Assembly (NCBI GenBank): GCA_949358305.1
Contig: OX442321.1
Location: 4,117,605-4,181,604 of the forward strand
Length of the DNA stretch: 64,000 bases
Reading direction: 5' to 3'
Origin: Strigamia acuminata
Lineage: Eukaryota; Arthropoda; Chilopoda; Geophilomorpha; Linotaeniidae
In this document: positions 21,697-36,235 of the stretch, piece by piece
Numbering within the stretch: the stretch's first letter is position 1
Layout: the number at the start of each line of letters is the position of its first letter
Position numbers and translations under genes: made by a program
The notes under the pieces: generated by a model
The model's input: only the letters and a program-made list of their open reading frames with translations
The model's database searches: none
Told to the model about the DNA's origin: nothing

Positions 21697-24480
21697 ATCC
21701 ACTAAGAAAAGCTTGCTACAAAGTGCAACTGCACCACACTACCAGACTTGGTAATTTCAGAGCCCCAAGATTAAGAAAAATTTAAAAAAGTTAAATGTTT
21801 GAATCATTTATTTACATTTAGTAATTATAATAACCAATTTACATAAGTACAGTTATATAAATCTAAGATCGACATTTGACCGATAAATACGATTCGTTTA
21901 AACTATTCAATTTTGTGGCTGAAGCCCTAAAATAAGATGATTTCGGTTTTGGTAATCCCTAATGTCCAGAGAGGAGTAAGATTTCCTTGGCCTCCCCCTG
22001 GATATAAAGATGTCCTCTACATCGGTCTAGTTATGGCTTCGCCTCATGGTCCTGGTTCAATATGTGTAATGTTGTAATTATCCGAGAAGTGCAATTGTCT
22101 TTTATCTGCATTGCCACAACTTGTAGTAATCCCAACCTATTCTTAATAAAACCTCACTCAAATTATCAAAAATAAGCTGTGGAAATTACCCAATGCCCCG
22201 GCGGGTCTTATATTTTAATAACTAACTGAACAATTACTTCTAACTTGACAATTGATTTATTCAACACTAAGTTGAACAAATCAAAGATAGTAAAACAAAC
22301 TTATTACTTAAAAAACACACATACTATTTATTCTAATCTTGAATAAACTCTCTCTAATAAAAACGAATTACAATGATTAAACTATTAAAATTATACATAA
22401 TGACTAGAAATTAACGAATTATTAATGAAAATGGAAAATAGGAATAAAAATGGCGTCTCCGGCTCCGTTCGTCCCGTCGACGCGACGTTTTCGTACTGCT
22501 TCGTCCGAATAACGTACTCTTCACTTACAGTTTTCCCGATTCTCCGCAGCAACAACTGATGAATCTCGTTGTGGCTGCTCAATCGCAGTTTCTTCCAATT
22601 TCCGATCAATTTCGGTTTCTTCTGACTGCTGTTCGAATGGCGACGAAACACTGTTTCGTCGTGGTTCGAATGGCGTAGCTCCTCTGTTAACACCGGCGGT
22701 TCGGATGGCGATATTTTCGTGGTCCGAATGGCCTCGTCTGCTCCTCGAGTGGTTCCAATGGCGGCGGTGGTCCCGACGTGGTTGGAATGGCTCGGCGGCG
22801 TACAACAAGCTTGTACGTGGCTGTGATCCCACTGGTCCAGGCTGGAACAGCAGAATAATATCCCGTGGCAAATACAACTTTTGCACAGGAAAAAGGAGTC
22901 CAAACTCACAGGAATGACCTTAACTTCAACTGGAAATTTTCAGATTTTACAGACAAAGTTTTCTTGGTGTTTTCACAATGGGTTTCAAATTTAGACTGAA
23001 GATTTCAGCAAGTTTTCCTGGTTGGCAGGAAATACTTCCTGCCTCCCAGCTGTCTGGCTTGGTTACCGTGGCAACCCACCCCAGACAGGAACTTGTTGAA
23101 ATCTTCTTATTATTCTTTTCTGCCAAATAAAATAATGCCAATTTTTAGATTTAATCTTTTCCTGAATTTAAAATCATTCTTTTCCGGTTGGTGACCACCG
23201 GCCACCACAAACTTTGGTTGGTCATTGGTATACACAACAGTGTCCAGTTATTTACCAATTGACGAGTTGTAAATACATTTGCACAAGTAAACGGCTTGAG
23301 TTTTTGCCTTCGGTTCCGTGTAATGGTCAACATAAATTTAGTTTCTAATTTAGTCCAATTTAGTTACCAACTCATTTGTAGTCATTGTGCATTGTTGAAA
23401 TTACAAATATACGTACACTGTTCAGGGTACTGTTAATTCGTGAGTAAACTGTGTCCAGTATATTGCACGAGAGCCGGGATTTGGTTCAACTATCTGATCA
23501 GGTAGTTACTAAATCTGAATTGCCTTGAAGTGTAATAACTGTTGAATTATATCGGGCCCGACAGTAAAAGTCATCCATCGCCCAAAACAATCTCCTCGCG
23601 ACCACACGGTCATCATCGGTGCCCCCGGGCACGAAGGTAAACTTCATCCTTCACCACATCCATTGCATACAGTGTAGGTTTTTCATAGGTACAACTGATA
23701 TCGTACAAATTGTGGTACGAAGCATTGAACAACTTATTGTACTGTACAATCAAAGCTCAAATAAGTACTAAATCATGACAAAAGCAAGCTACTTCCTATT
23801 GCAAGGAAATATATACTCTTGGTAAAGCTATCGAATTAACCATGTTCCAATAGGGACACTGGTCCCCGGAATCCCTCCAATCCAGTGGCACAGGAAGTGG
23901 ATAACAGGACATATTTCTAATTAGCACAAAACTGAACTCCACACTGGTGCAAAGGGACGGGTTGCAGTAAAGTCATGATATTGTTACGCGGCGGAGCCGT
24001 ACCGTGTATCGGCTGGCTCTGACGCGTATTTGGGACCATTTAGTTCAACGAAACATCACCAGAGTGCGCTACATGCTAACGAGATGCACAGATTGATCTA
24101 TTAGTTAATAGGGGGAACACTACATTACTTGGCAAGCAAAGCAAACCAAATAGCTCAGTTCTCTTTCAATCTTCGCCTTGCAACTGTCAGCTGGTTTACG
24201 GTTAGACAGGAGTTAGGTTTCCAAATATTACCAAACACATCATCCTTATTTAGAGTAAATAAAAGTGGGTTTATATTTTACTTTGGTTTAGAGTGCTTTA
24301 GTTATATGATTTTGTAAATAATAATTATCTGTAATAAGGGTTATAACCGAACATTTGTATCATAAATGTCCGACTTAGAAATATAATAAAGCAGATGCAT
24401 TTTACATATAAAACTCTGACTCATTCTTAAACATTAATAAAGATACGTGTTCTAAATCGATTCCCCTTTAGCCACGTAAC
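21697..24480. other. 2.8-kb intergenic region between P450-2 and P450-3, probably old transposon debris
   Basis: Frames on the minus strand (22391-22909) are Ser/Thr/His-rich. They are driven by recurring words such as TTCGAATGGCG and GGTTCGGATGGCG (22620-22800), and I do not call a gene. A segment at about 23985-24080 recurs inverted at about 46655-46745, marking a dispersed repeat. A GC-richer tract lies at 23440-24110. No intact coding region is found. Confidence 0.4.
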
Positions 24481-24482
24481 AA

Positions 24483-24572
24483 TATCTTATCTCAGCAATC
24501 GTTATCATATTTTTTTGTTTTGAAGGACATTCAACCAATTTCATTTCAGAGTTAAACTTAATCAACAAGATA
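24483..24572 (+). promoter_or_regulatory. Conserved upstream block of P450-3 with two GATA-type sites
   Basis: Contains TCTTATCTCAG (24485 onward) and GTTATCAT (24501 onward) in the block shared with P450-2 and P450-4. Both are GATA-factor core matches in reverse orientation. Confidence 0.45.
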
Positions 24573-26918
<2,346 letters not shown>

Positions 26919-27345
26919 ATCAACTCACTTGAATCCAATAACAAAAGTTTGGTTCAAAGTGCAACTGCACCAGACTTGGTAATTTTAGAGCCCCAAGATT
27001 GAGAAAAATTAAAATAAATTAAATGTTTGAATCATTTATTTATTTATTTATTGGTTTGCACTCCAAAGGAGTAAATTACAATGAGAACAGGTTATTCAAA
27101 GCAGTGTTTATTATTAAATTGTATATTTTAATCACACTCTTGGTATTTTCTAGCCCAAACTAGACTCCATATTCCTCCGATTTGGTTTTTGTTTCATTTA
27201 TCACTTTTTTCAATGGTTTTTCACTTTGTGTTTCTTTATTTCGCCACCGGTTCGCGCCGTTTCTAGTGCTTGGGGATCGGTCTTCTCTTCTTTCTTCTTT
27301 CAATTTCACGTATTTTTCAAATTTTTGATAACAATAAACTAGATT

Positions 27346-27960
27346 GTGACTGGTATGGTCTTTGCCAAGTTAACCCGGGGACAGGTTATCCTGGTGTGGG
27401 ACGCATACTCACGTGAAATGATTAAGACTCCCTATTATTGGTTGTTGGCCTTTAATACTTGTTGTCTAGGGGAATGGGGAATCCCGTCATCCGTTGCAGG
27501 GGTGCCAGTAGGCACACTGCGCCGGCAAACAACCCGGCCTGAACCCCATGGGTGACGTGGTCGGTTCAACATAACATTCATGTCGTACTCACCTACGACC
27601 CCCGCAGCCACTCATGGAGGATGCATTATGTAGACCGCCATAACACTGAGCTTCGCTGTGGTGAATGGCGAGGAGTGCATAGTTCATACAGTGCAGGCTT
27701 GCCCTGGTTCACAATGGCCCGGGACACGTCTTCTCCCTTCGATGGTCGCAGCTCCTCTCTCTCTCATGGTCGGAGAGAGACTCACCTCTCTCTAGCACGA
27801 CCGATGACAGACTCTCTCTCTCTCTAGCGTCTCCTAACCACACCACTCAGCTCCCTCCTTCCCCAGGCTAGGTCAGTCCATCCATAGAGGGGATGACCTT
27901 GGGGTCTTAAGGCGATGTGTGGCAGTGACGCAGGTCACCCTGGGTGGCCAAGAGGTCACA
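27346..27960. repeat. Dispersed GC-richer repeat, copy 1
   Basis: About 600 bp, highly similar to 29304-29895. Shared landmarks are TGACTGGTATGGTCTT, CACGTGAAATGATTAAGACT, GAACCCCATGGGTGACGTGG, a CTCTCTCTC block and GATGACCTTGG. The base composition is unlike the surroundings. Open frames of 69-91 codons exist but are not conserved between the two copies, so no protein is claimed. The class is unknown; it could be the end of a non-LTR retrotransposon. Confidence 0.7.
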
Positions 27961-28469
27961 AGATTATGACCTTTGCCATGTTTCCTTTTAATTATAGTAT
28001 TCTGGGTAGCTTTCTTGATCCAACAACCGTCTTTTTCTAGTTGTCGCCTAACTTTTTTTTAGATACTTTTGTTTCTCACTCTTTTTCTAAGATTTAAATG
28101 TTGTTCATACCTCTTTTCAATTCTACATGTTCTGTCATTTCCTGATTGGTAGGACACAGCAAACAAAATAGAATATCAATAATGGTAGAAAAAATTATCT
28201 CACAGCGTGATGACCCGGTAGTTTTAAAATAAAACATTTAATATAAATAATAAATAAAAATAATAATATTTATTGGAATTACATATTTTATTTTACCAGA
28301 ACTATTTCTGTTTATATTTTTGTCAAAATTGGTTTTTATGTGCAATTAGGTCGTTGCCCAGAACAGGAACTGGATACGGAGGACACATTCGGAATTAATT
28401 CTCTTGCCTTACTCCGAACGGGATCTGAACTCCGTACAGGTGCGAGGGGACAGGTTACTGTAAAGACAT

Positions 28470-28607
28470 GATATCTTATCTCAGCAATCGTTCTCATATT
28501 TTTCTGTTTTGAAGGACATTCAAGCAACTTCATTTCAGAGTTAAACTTAATCAACAAGATAATGCACGTTGAATTAATTTCAACAGTGATACTAATAATT
28601 TGTATTA
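28470..28607 (+). pseudogene. CYP4: Detached promoter-plus-exon-1 fragment of a CYP4 gene
   Basis: From TATCTTATCTCAGCAATCG through the ATG at 28562 to about 28607 the sequence is nearly identical to the P450-3 upstream block and the first 15 codons of exon 1 (MHVELISTVILIICI). It then breaks off abruptly into unrelated AT-rich DNA. No other P450 exon follows before P450-4. It keeps the GATA-type site that P450-2 and P450-4 have lost. It is the remnant of a tandem duplicate that was deleted or cut by a transposon. Confidence 0.88.
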
Positions 28608-28639
28608 AAATAAAATGTGTTTTTTATTTGTAAGATGAA

Positions 28640-28940
28640 GTTTTATGTTGTTTTTATTTCAACATACATTTTTGTTTAGTTTATTGGTTGCTTTGTCGGG
28701 AAAGTAAACAATTTCCTAACAATAGCTAATCGATTACAATGTCTGTACATCTAATGCAATTCTGATGTTTTGGCCTACTTTTATGTAGCACTACACAAAT
28801 GAAATGGCACGACCACTAGGAGAAAGGACACTCATGGAGTGGGTTTGAGTATATTTATCTATACCGTAAACGTTTTTCACCCAAAATTAGCCCTTTTGAA
28901 GAAACATTAGTTACTGTAAATTATCTTATTGTGGTATCTT
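28640..28940. repeat. Dispersed repeat shared with 54890-55110
   Basis: Both places share TTTATTGGTTGCTTTGTC, then TCGATTACAATGTCTGTACA and a final block around ATGGCxCGACCA. The element is not classified. Confidence 0.55.
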
Positions 28941-28979
28941 ACCACTTGCCTGGAACAAAAAAAGAGTTACAATAACTGT

Positions 28980-29300
28980 CGCGGAATGAATAAGCGCGGA
29001 AAATTATTCCGCGCTTATTCATTCCGCGGTTGCGCAATTTCGTTGCTGCAAATTCCTAAGAATGCCTAACAAAGGGGGCCAAGCGCCCCCCCCCCCCCCT
29101 TGACCCTCCGCAAACCTAACCTTTCCAGTGATTTTTAAAAAAATCCCAGTGTTGAAATTTTTTTTCCATTTTAAAATTCCACGGTTATTCAATTGTTGGT
29201 TGTGTAATTCCGCGGTTATTCAATCCGCGGTAATTCAATAAGTCGTTTTTTAAATGCCTACATTAAATTTTTTCCGCGCTTATTATAAAATCCCCAAAAA
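28980..29300. mobile_element. Word-tiled MITE-like element (CCGCG-TTATTCA type)
   Basis: Starts with a perfect 22-bp inverted repeat (28980-29001 and 29007-29028) separated by AATTA. Further degenerate copies of CCGCGGTTATTCAAT lie at 29180-29245, and TTCCGCGCTTATT at 29274-29286. A 14-C run occurs near 29086-29099. The internal AACCTAACCTT segment recurs in the element at 50195-50420. Confidence 0.65.
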
Positions 29301-29303
29301 AGC

Positions 29304-29895
29304 TGTGACTGGTATGGTCTTCGCCAAGCTAACCCGGGGACTGGTTAACCTGGTGTGGGACGCATACTCACGTGAAATGACTAAGACTCCCTATTATTGG
29401 TTGTTGACCTTTAATACTGTTGTCTAAGGGTATGGGGAATCCCGTCAGCCATTGCAGGGGTGCCAGTTAGGCACACCGCAGCGGCAACCGACCCGTCACA
29501 CACAGGGCGTGAGCCCCATGGGTGACGTGGTCGGTTTAGCATAACATTCATGTCATAGTACTTAGCAAAGACCAACACAGCCACTCATGGAAGATGCAGT
29601 ATGGGGAACGCCATAATACTGAGCGTTTATGCGGTGAATGGCGAGGAGTGCAGAGTCACGATAGCCCGGGACACGTCTTGTCCCTTTGATGGTCGCGACT
29701 CCTCTCTCTCTCACGGTCGGAAAGAGACCTCCTCTCTCTCACCTCACTCCCGACTCCTCACCACACAACTCAGCTCCCTCCTCCCCCAGGTTAGGTCAGT
29801 CCATCCACAGAGGGGATGACCTTGGAGCCGTAAGGTGGTGTGTGGCAGTGCCGCAGATCACCCTGGGTGGCCAGGCAGTCAGAAAGCAAGACATT
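29304..29895. repeat. Dispersed GC-richer repeat, copy 2
   Basis: Second copy of the repeat at 27346-27960, same orientation, with small indels. Together with the exon-1 fragment these copies flank the place where an ancestral P450 copy was lost. Confidence 0.7.
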
Positions 29896-30019
29896 TCTTA
29901 ACCCATTACAACAATAGGCAAATTCCCATCTAAAAATTATCAAGCCAAACCATCCTAATAACATACAAAACAATTTTATAGTCCTATAATAAATTTAAGA
30001 AAAATTCCAAAATTTATCT

Positions 30020-30124
30020 GAAAAGATGCGATATCTAATGTCAGCAGTCGTTATCGTATTTTTTTTTTACTTTGAAGGACATTCAAGCAGTTTCATTTCA
30101 GAGTTGAACTTCATCAACAAAAAA
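30020..30124 (+). promoter_or_regulatory. Upstream block of P450-4
   Basis: Same conserved block as P450-2 and P450-3 (GAAGGACATTCAAGCA, TTTCATTTCAGAGTT). The first GATA-type core reads CTAATG and is lost; GTTATCG (30050 onward) is kept. Confidence 0.4.
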
Positions 30125-32554
30125 ATGCACGTTGAATTAATTTCAGCGGTGTTACTAATCATTGTATTACTCTTTGGCAAGTCCGGAGAAAAAAAATTGT
30201 AAAATGTATAGATGAATTTCCAGGACCAGCAGGATGGCCCATCGTTGGAAATGCATTAACCTTTCTACGACTTCATCATGAAAGTATAAGTGGCATTGCA
30301 CAACACTTATTTTTACATAACATTTTATTTTACTAGATACTTTCCTTCTACTGTACTCCTACGCCAAAAAATGGCCAAAAAAATTTCGCTGCTGGACGGG
30401 CAACTTAGTTATGATATTCTTTTATGATGCAAATGACGTAGAAGTAAGATATTGAACCAATCCGTACGGCTGGAATTTATTTTTATCATTTTATTATAGA
30501 CAGTATTGACGAGTTCGACTAACATTGACAAATCAAATTTATACGATTTTCTACACCCCTGGCTGGGTACGGGTCTTCTAACAAGGTTAATTTTAAGTTC
30601 AAGATAAAGTTAACAATTGTTTATTCTTCCTTATCGTTTATTCCAGCACTGGTCGAAAATGGCAGACACGTAGAAAATTACTAACACCATCTTTTCATTT
30701 CCGTATCTTGTCTGATTTTATTCCAGTCTTCAACGAACAATGTGACACATTGATTGAAGTTTTGAATCAACACGTGAATAAACAATCATTTGACATCCAT
30801 TCTTTGGTAACACTGGGCACGTTGGACATTATTTGCGGTACAAACTTGTATTATTCTGTACACGTTCGAATAAAAATAACTATACATTTCCATTTTAGAA
30901 TCTGTCATGGGTGTAAAGGTAAATGCTCTAATTAATTATGAATCACCAACACCATATATAAAAGCAATAGAGAAGTACTACATATGTGAGGCAGATTTCC
31001 ACGAACAAGAAAAGCTCAAAATGTAAGCTAATGTAATAGCCAACCAATGGGGAATCACCAAATGTTATTTTGACTACATAAGTGTAAATGGTTTCTTTTA
31101 TGCTTGCTTTTGAGCTTTTCTTTCTTGTTTGTAGGAATCATCCTGCGGTGAACTTAATACAAATAATATATTATTGGATTATGTGATTGCAGAATAAAAG
31201 AAATAATCCACACAAGAATGTACAAGGTTCATTTATGGCCAGAGCCGTTATTTCGATTACTTCCTGAAGGCCGAGAACATGCAAAATGTTTGGAGATTAT
31301 ACACAAGTTTACAGAAAAAGTTTGTACACTCATTCGTTGAACTATTTAATGTTTCAACTGAAAATGGTTAGGTGATTCGAGAAAGGAAAGTCATTTGGGA
31401 ACAAACATCAAAAACTAAAAACAACGGAGATAAAAAGAAAGAACCACACGCTCTTTTAGATTCACTTCTCGAAGCATCTGATAATGGGAAGAATTTATCC
31501 GATTCTGATATCCGCGAAGAAGTCGATACTTTTTTGTTCGAGGGCCACGATACCACTGCAGTTGGAATTAGCTGGACATTGTTCCTTTTAGGGCATAATC
31601 AACACATACAACAAAAAGTGCAGGAAGAATTAGATTCAATATTAGGTAAACTTCACGTACCAGTAGAGAAAATGTTTAAAAAGATTTAACTTTCAATTAG
31701 AAAGTAAACCAACAATTTCAACTGTATATGATCTCATTTAATATAATGACTAAATGTAAAATTAAATTGACTTTGTTTTGATGTTCATTTTCCAGGGGAT
31801 AACAAAAGCAAACATGCAACAATTGATGACCTAAATCAAATGAAATATCTAGAATGTGTTATTAAAGTGAGATTTAACATTTACTCATTACTCATTAAAT
31901 GCAAATATTGTTTTCGTTTAGGAAACTCTGCGTCTCTATCCATCTGTTCCACTGATTAGTCGCCAATTAAAAGCTGACACAGTGATAGGTAAGAAATAAT
32001 GAACAAAACAAAATATAAAAAATTGAAACAAAACTTTGTCTTTATATGTTCCAAAAGATGGCAAAATTGTTCCTGAACATGGTCATGCAACTATAGCAAC
32101 ACATTTCTTGCACAGAGATCCAGTTGTATTTCCCGATCCAGAAACATTTGACCCCAGTAGATTTTTTCCAGAAAATTGTTTAACCAGAAATCCTTTTGCT
32201 TACGTTCCCTTTTCTGCCGGACCAAGAAATTGCATAGGTAAGTTTTAAAATAACAATAAAAAATAATAACTACAGTATTATTTCATTTTGTTTTGTTAAG
32301 GTCAAAAGTTCGCCATGTTGGAGTTAAAAGTGGTTTTGTCTCGTATATTGCGTTCATTTACCATCGAATCATTAAACCCTCGAGATCAAGTTGACATTAC
32401 CATTAAAATAGTTACAGTGCCAAAACAAGGAATTAATGTTCGTATTACACCTCGAAATACTGAAAATCCTACCTTAACGAATCAACTTGAACTTACTGGC
32501 ACCAATCTGCTAGGCATGACTAGACTAATGCAACTTGGTACAGTAGTTGCATAA
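30125..32554 (+). pseudogene. CYP4: Cytochrome P450, CYP4 family (P450-4), frameshifted in exon 1
   Basis: Exons 30125-30283, 30337-30443, 30500-30585, 30647-30837, 30899-30974, 31193-31319, 31372-31645, 31796-31866, 31922-31988, 32058-32237, 32301-32554. Exon 1 is 159 instead of 160 bp. One T is missing in the codons for II-C (ATCATTGTATT at about 30158 against ATCATTTGTATA in P450-2), so the ATG frame ends at a stop within 20 codons. The downstream frame is open through all other exons, with FEGHDTT, ETLR and [10 protein letters not shown] intact. Other oddities are a Cys-to-Gly change in the otherwise invariant TLCTLDIIC, Leu-to-Asn in STLID, a changed exon-10 start ([14 protein letters not shown]), and a C-terminus about 26 residues longer than P450-3's. 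It is either a young pseudogene or a sequencing error in an otherwise functional copy. Confidence 0.8.
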
Positions 32555-32809
32555 CCTGCAGCAGCACTGGGTTAAGTAAATGCCTGCAATTAAATTAAAT
32601 TAAGTCTTCAAATAATATAAATATTTGCAGTTATAAATAATGAGTAGTACTATAATTAAACTATCATTAATTTTAATCTAAGATCAAACTGTTGCACCTG
32701 CAACCACAGCGACTATGTAAAAGAATATAAAACAATAGCCGATTTAATTCATTTAAGGTTAGGTTACCAGGTTGCCGAGGCAACCATTATAATAATATCC
32801 AATCTTGAA

Positions 32810-33415
32810 TTAAAAAGCGATCAAAGTCTTATATATCGCATTTGTTCTGTTTCTCTTCATAATTGGAGCTGAATTGGACTCAGCCCTGATATCAAGATCA
32901 CATATATCTAGATTATAATATATTTCAAATATATTGGCTACACATTGTAAATATAAGTGAACTATAAGTTGAATATATCTGCAATATATGACTTTTTCGT
33001 GTGGGCTGTGCCGCAACATAGTGCCATCTTTTGACGGGAATTGCGTTCTACTCTGGCACTACTTATTTTTAGATTTTTTTTTTATAGTACTATTGTTTTA
33101 TTCAGGTTATTACTTCTGTCACATGAATAGTCTTGGTGGTGGTGACCTCTTACTCGTAGTTATACGTAAAAAAAAACTTTACAGCAAACATTTTAGTAAA
33201 ACACCCTGCACATATTTTTATTAGGAATTATTTTTTCATTGATAACATCATATCTTTCATCGAAAACGAGGTTTCAAGCCAACTGCTAATTAATTATTTT
33301 GCCCAAGTAAAAAAGGAAGTACGCAGTTTGCCATTTTCAAAAGCTATTCAAATCCTCCAATCATAGCATATCTTGTATGCTCATAAGCGTCCATGACCTG
33401 CTCATAGATTCACTG
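32810..33415. other. Upstream region of P450-5, duplicated upstream of P450-6
   Basis: Two blocks (about 32988-33035 and 33268-33412) match 37343-37390 and 37400-37550 closely (GACTTTTTCGTGTGGGCTG; GTTTCAAGCCAACTGCTAAT). The roughly 230 bp between them exist only here. No gene is seen. Confidence 0.6.
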
Positions 33416-33466
33416 TCCTGAATGTTTTTAACATTTGATTACTTTGGCTAAAATTAGTCTCTATAT

Positions 33467-33488
33467 GATAAGAACATTTCAACTTATC
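33467..33488 (+). promoter_or_regulatory. Paired GATA sites upstream of P450-5
   Basis: GATAAG (33467) and CTTATC (33483) face each other with 10 bp between them, 32-53 bp before the ATG. The pair is conserved in P450-6, -7 and -8. Confidence 0.5.
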
Positions 33489-33519
33489 TGATCTCAAAGT
33501 TAAACTTTAGGACTACATA

Positions 33520-35944
33520 ATGCACCTCGAATTAATTTTAGCTTTATTTCTGATTATTTGCATTACTATTTGGCAAATACGCAGAAAAAATTATACAAAA
33601 TACTACAACGCGTTCCCAGGACCTGCAGGATGGCCCATCATTGGAAATGCGTTGGAGTTGTTGATTAATCATGAAGGTAAGTCGCAATCAAAATAAAACT
33701 CCCACTGGTAATATTTTTTTATCTACAGATATGCCAGCTTTATTTCGCTTTTATAATAAAAAATGGCCTAAATATTTTCGCTTTTCGGTATGCCACCTAA
33801 GGATGATAGTTATTACCAATGCAAAAGACGCAGAAGTAAGATTTCAATAAAATTGCATGAAATTCAAATTTGATATTTTCTCCTGGATGACATCCGTTGT
33901 CACTATCCTTGAATTTCCCCACCTAAATTTACTCTGTTAAAGAGGAGACGTGATATTTCTACATTTATTTTGGTAGACGATTTTGACAAGTTCAACTCTC
34001 ATTGACAAAGCAAGTTTGTACCAATATGTTCATCCGTGGTTGGCTACGGGTCTTCTAACAAGGTTAATTCCAAGTTTATGATAACATGGACACATATCCA
34101 GGTGTTATTTCCTATTGATTCGTTGTTCTGTGCGCTGATTGGATGACAGCAATCCCGTGTCATGCAATACTTGTCGACTAAGCATGTTTGTTACCTGTTG
34201 TCATCCCAGAATACAGTGCCGCCATTGTATATTGTGGCGTCATCGATGGTAAAACGCCCTGAACATGTTATCGTTGATTCATGATGGTAGTATTAATCTG
34301 TTTCATTGGATTTTATAATTAATTTCAGCACTGGACGAAAATGGCAGACACGTCGCAAATTGCTGACACCATCCTTTCATTTTCGTATTTTGGAAAATTT
34401 TATGTCAGTGTTCAATGAACAATGTGACACATTAATAGAAGTTTTGAATCAAAACGTGAATAATCCAACAATTAATATATACTCTTTCATAACATTGTGC
34501 ACATTGGACATTATTTGTGGTTAGGACTAATAATAATTGTTAGGAATGCATCTGATTTACTGTGCTCTATTTTAGAATCTGTTATGGGTGTAAAAGTGGA
34601 TGCTCAAATAAATTACAAGTCGCCAACACCATACGTTCACGCTACAGAAAGGTAAAATGTATATTTAGTGTCTCTTCTTACTTATTGTTCGAAAGGCACA
34701 GCCAGATGTTGATGAATATTTCTAAACAATATGATTGCAGGATAAAAACAGTAATTTCTTCAAGGATGAATGTGTTTTATTTATGGCCAGATCGGTTGTT
34801 TGAATTGTTCCCTGAAGGTCGAGAACATGCAAAATGCTTGAAAATTCTGCACAGTTTTACAGATAAAGCAAGTATTTAGTAATATGACATTATTTCAATA
34901 ATTTGTTTTCAATTAAACTAATTAGGTAATTCGAGAAAGAAAAGTCATCTTGCAACAAAAATCAGAAACTGAAAGCGAAATACATGAAAAGAAAAAATAT
35001 CGTCCTTTTTTGGATTTGCTTCTTGAAGCATCCGATAGTGGAAAGAATTTATCCGATTCGGATATTCGCGAAGAAGTCGACACTTTTATGTTCGCGGGGC
35101 ACGACACCACAGCGGTTGGAATTAGTTGGGCACTGTTTCTTTTAGGAAATAATCCACATGTGCAGCAAAAAGTGCATGAGGAATTAGATTCCATTTTTGG
35201 TAAACACTATGTCAATACCTAATACCCCACTGTATTGGCAAATCTATAATTAAATTGATTTTACAGGTGATGACAAAACCAAACACGCCACAATTGATGA
35301 TTTGAAACGGATGAAATATCTAGACTGTGTAATTAAGGTGCCGTACACCTCATATTTTTCAGCCAATAAGTTTTCCCTAACCCTGTAGCTAATGCAAATA
35401 TTACTTTCTAGGAATCTCAGCGAATATTTCCATCTGTGCCAATTTTAGCACGTGAAGTAAAAACCGACATAGTGGTTGGTAAGAAGCTAAGTAAAGAAAA
35501 TTAAATACCAAATTTAAAACAAATTTATTCTCTTGTTCACAGATGGCAAAATTATTCCTACAGGAACAACAACATTCATTAATGTTTTTCTGTTACATAA
35601 AGATGCAGATGTATTCCCTAATCCAGACACATTTGACCCCAGTAGATTTTTTCCAGAAAATTGTTTGAACAGAAGTCCATTTGCTTACGTTCCATTCTCT
35701 GCCGGACCAAGAAATTGCATTGGTAGGCTTAAGATTTAGCATAAAGAGTTCCACATAAAAATCTTCCTTTTTGTTTTCTACAGGTCAAAAGTTTGCCATG
35801 TTGGAGATGAAATCAGTTTTATCTCGCCTGTTACGTTCATTTACTATCAAATCATTAGAAGCTCAAGATCAAATTAAATTTACTCTTGACATAGTTACTA
35901 TGCCAAAATATGGAATTAATGTTCATCTTAAACCTCGCAAGTAG
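33520..35944 (+). CDS. CYP4: Cytochrome P450, CYP4 family (P450-5), with a GC-AG intron
   Basis: Exons 33520-33676, 33729-33835, 33977-34062, 34329-34519, 34576-34651, 34741-34867, 34926-35199, 35267-35337, 35412-35478, 35543-35722, 35784-35944 join to 498 aa. Anchor [18 protein letters not shown]; hinge FPGPAGWP; I-helix [14 protein letters not shown] (AGHDTT about 305-310); K-helix ESQR (364-367); [10 protein letters not shown] with Cys444. Intron 6 starts GCAAGT, not GT: a GC donor with otherwise strong consensus, where P450-6, -7 and -8 have GTCAGT. Intron 3 carries an old MITE also present in P450-6. Founder-like member of the 5-8 subgroup, with FLLHKD after the variable segment [11 protein letters not shown]. 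It has Asp-Ala where the others have Asp-Pro in the following loop. AATAAA lies near 35961. Predicted ER monooxygenase, substrate unknown. Confidence 0.9.
34079..34284. mobile_element. Degenerate MITE in intron 3 of P450-5
   Basis: Member of the GAACCAAGGATAACA family in inverted orientation relative to 18121. It holds GATAACATGGACAC at one end and TGTTATCGTTGATTC at the other. The same insertion is at the same intron position in P450-6, so it predates their duplication. Confidence 0.75.
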
Positions 35945-36235
35945 TGAAAATATAAACAAAAATAAAAGTCATTGCGCAATTGGCATCTGTTATCTGTATG
36001 CTGTTAAAACACTCTTCTATGGACCATGTCAGTAATTCTAGAAAATCAGCCAAAATCCAGCAAATTTTAAGGCAAATCTCACATCAAATCATGTTCTTGT
36101 TCAAATTATGAGAAATAAACAAATTTAGAAACAAGACTGTTCATTTCTTATTTTAGTTATAACTAGCTTTGGTAAACTAGTGCTGCCGAACAGCCTAGTG
36201 AAAACAAATCACTACGTTTTAACTTTTGTATTTTA

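Noticed and set aside
22391-22909. 172-codon minus frame rich in Ser/Thr/His
   Set aside because: Driven by recurring GAATGGCG-like words, no splice partners, no motif.
27346-27827. Protein gene in the GC-richer repeat (frames of 69 and 91 codons)
   Set aside because: The frames are not conserved in the second copy at 29304-29895, so coding is unlikely.
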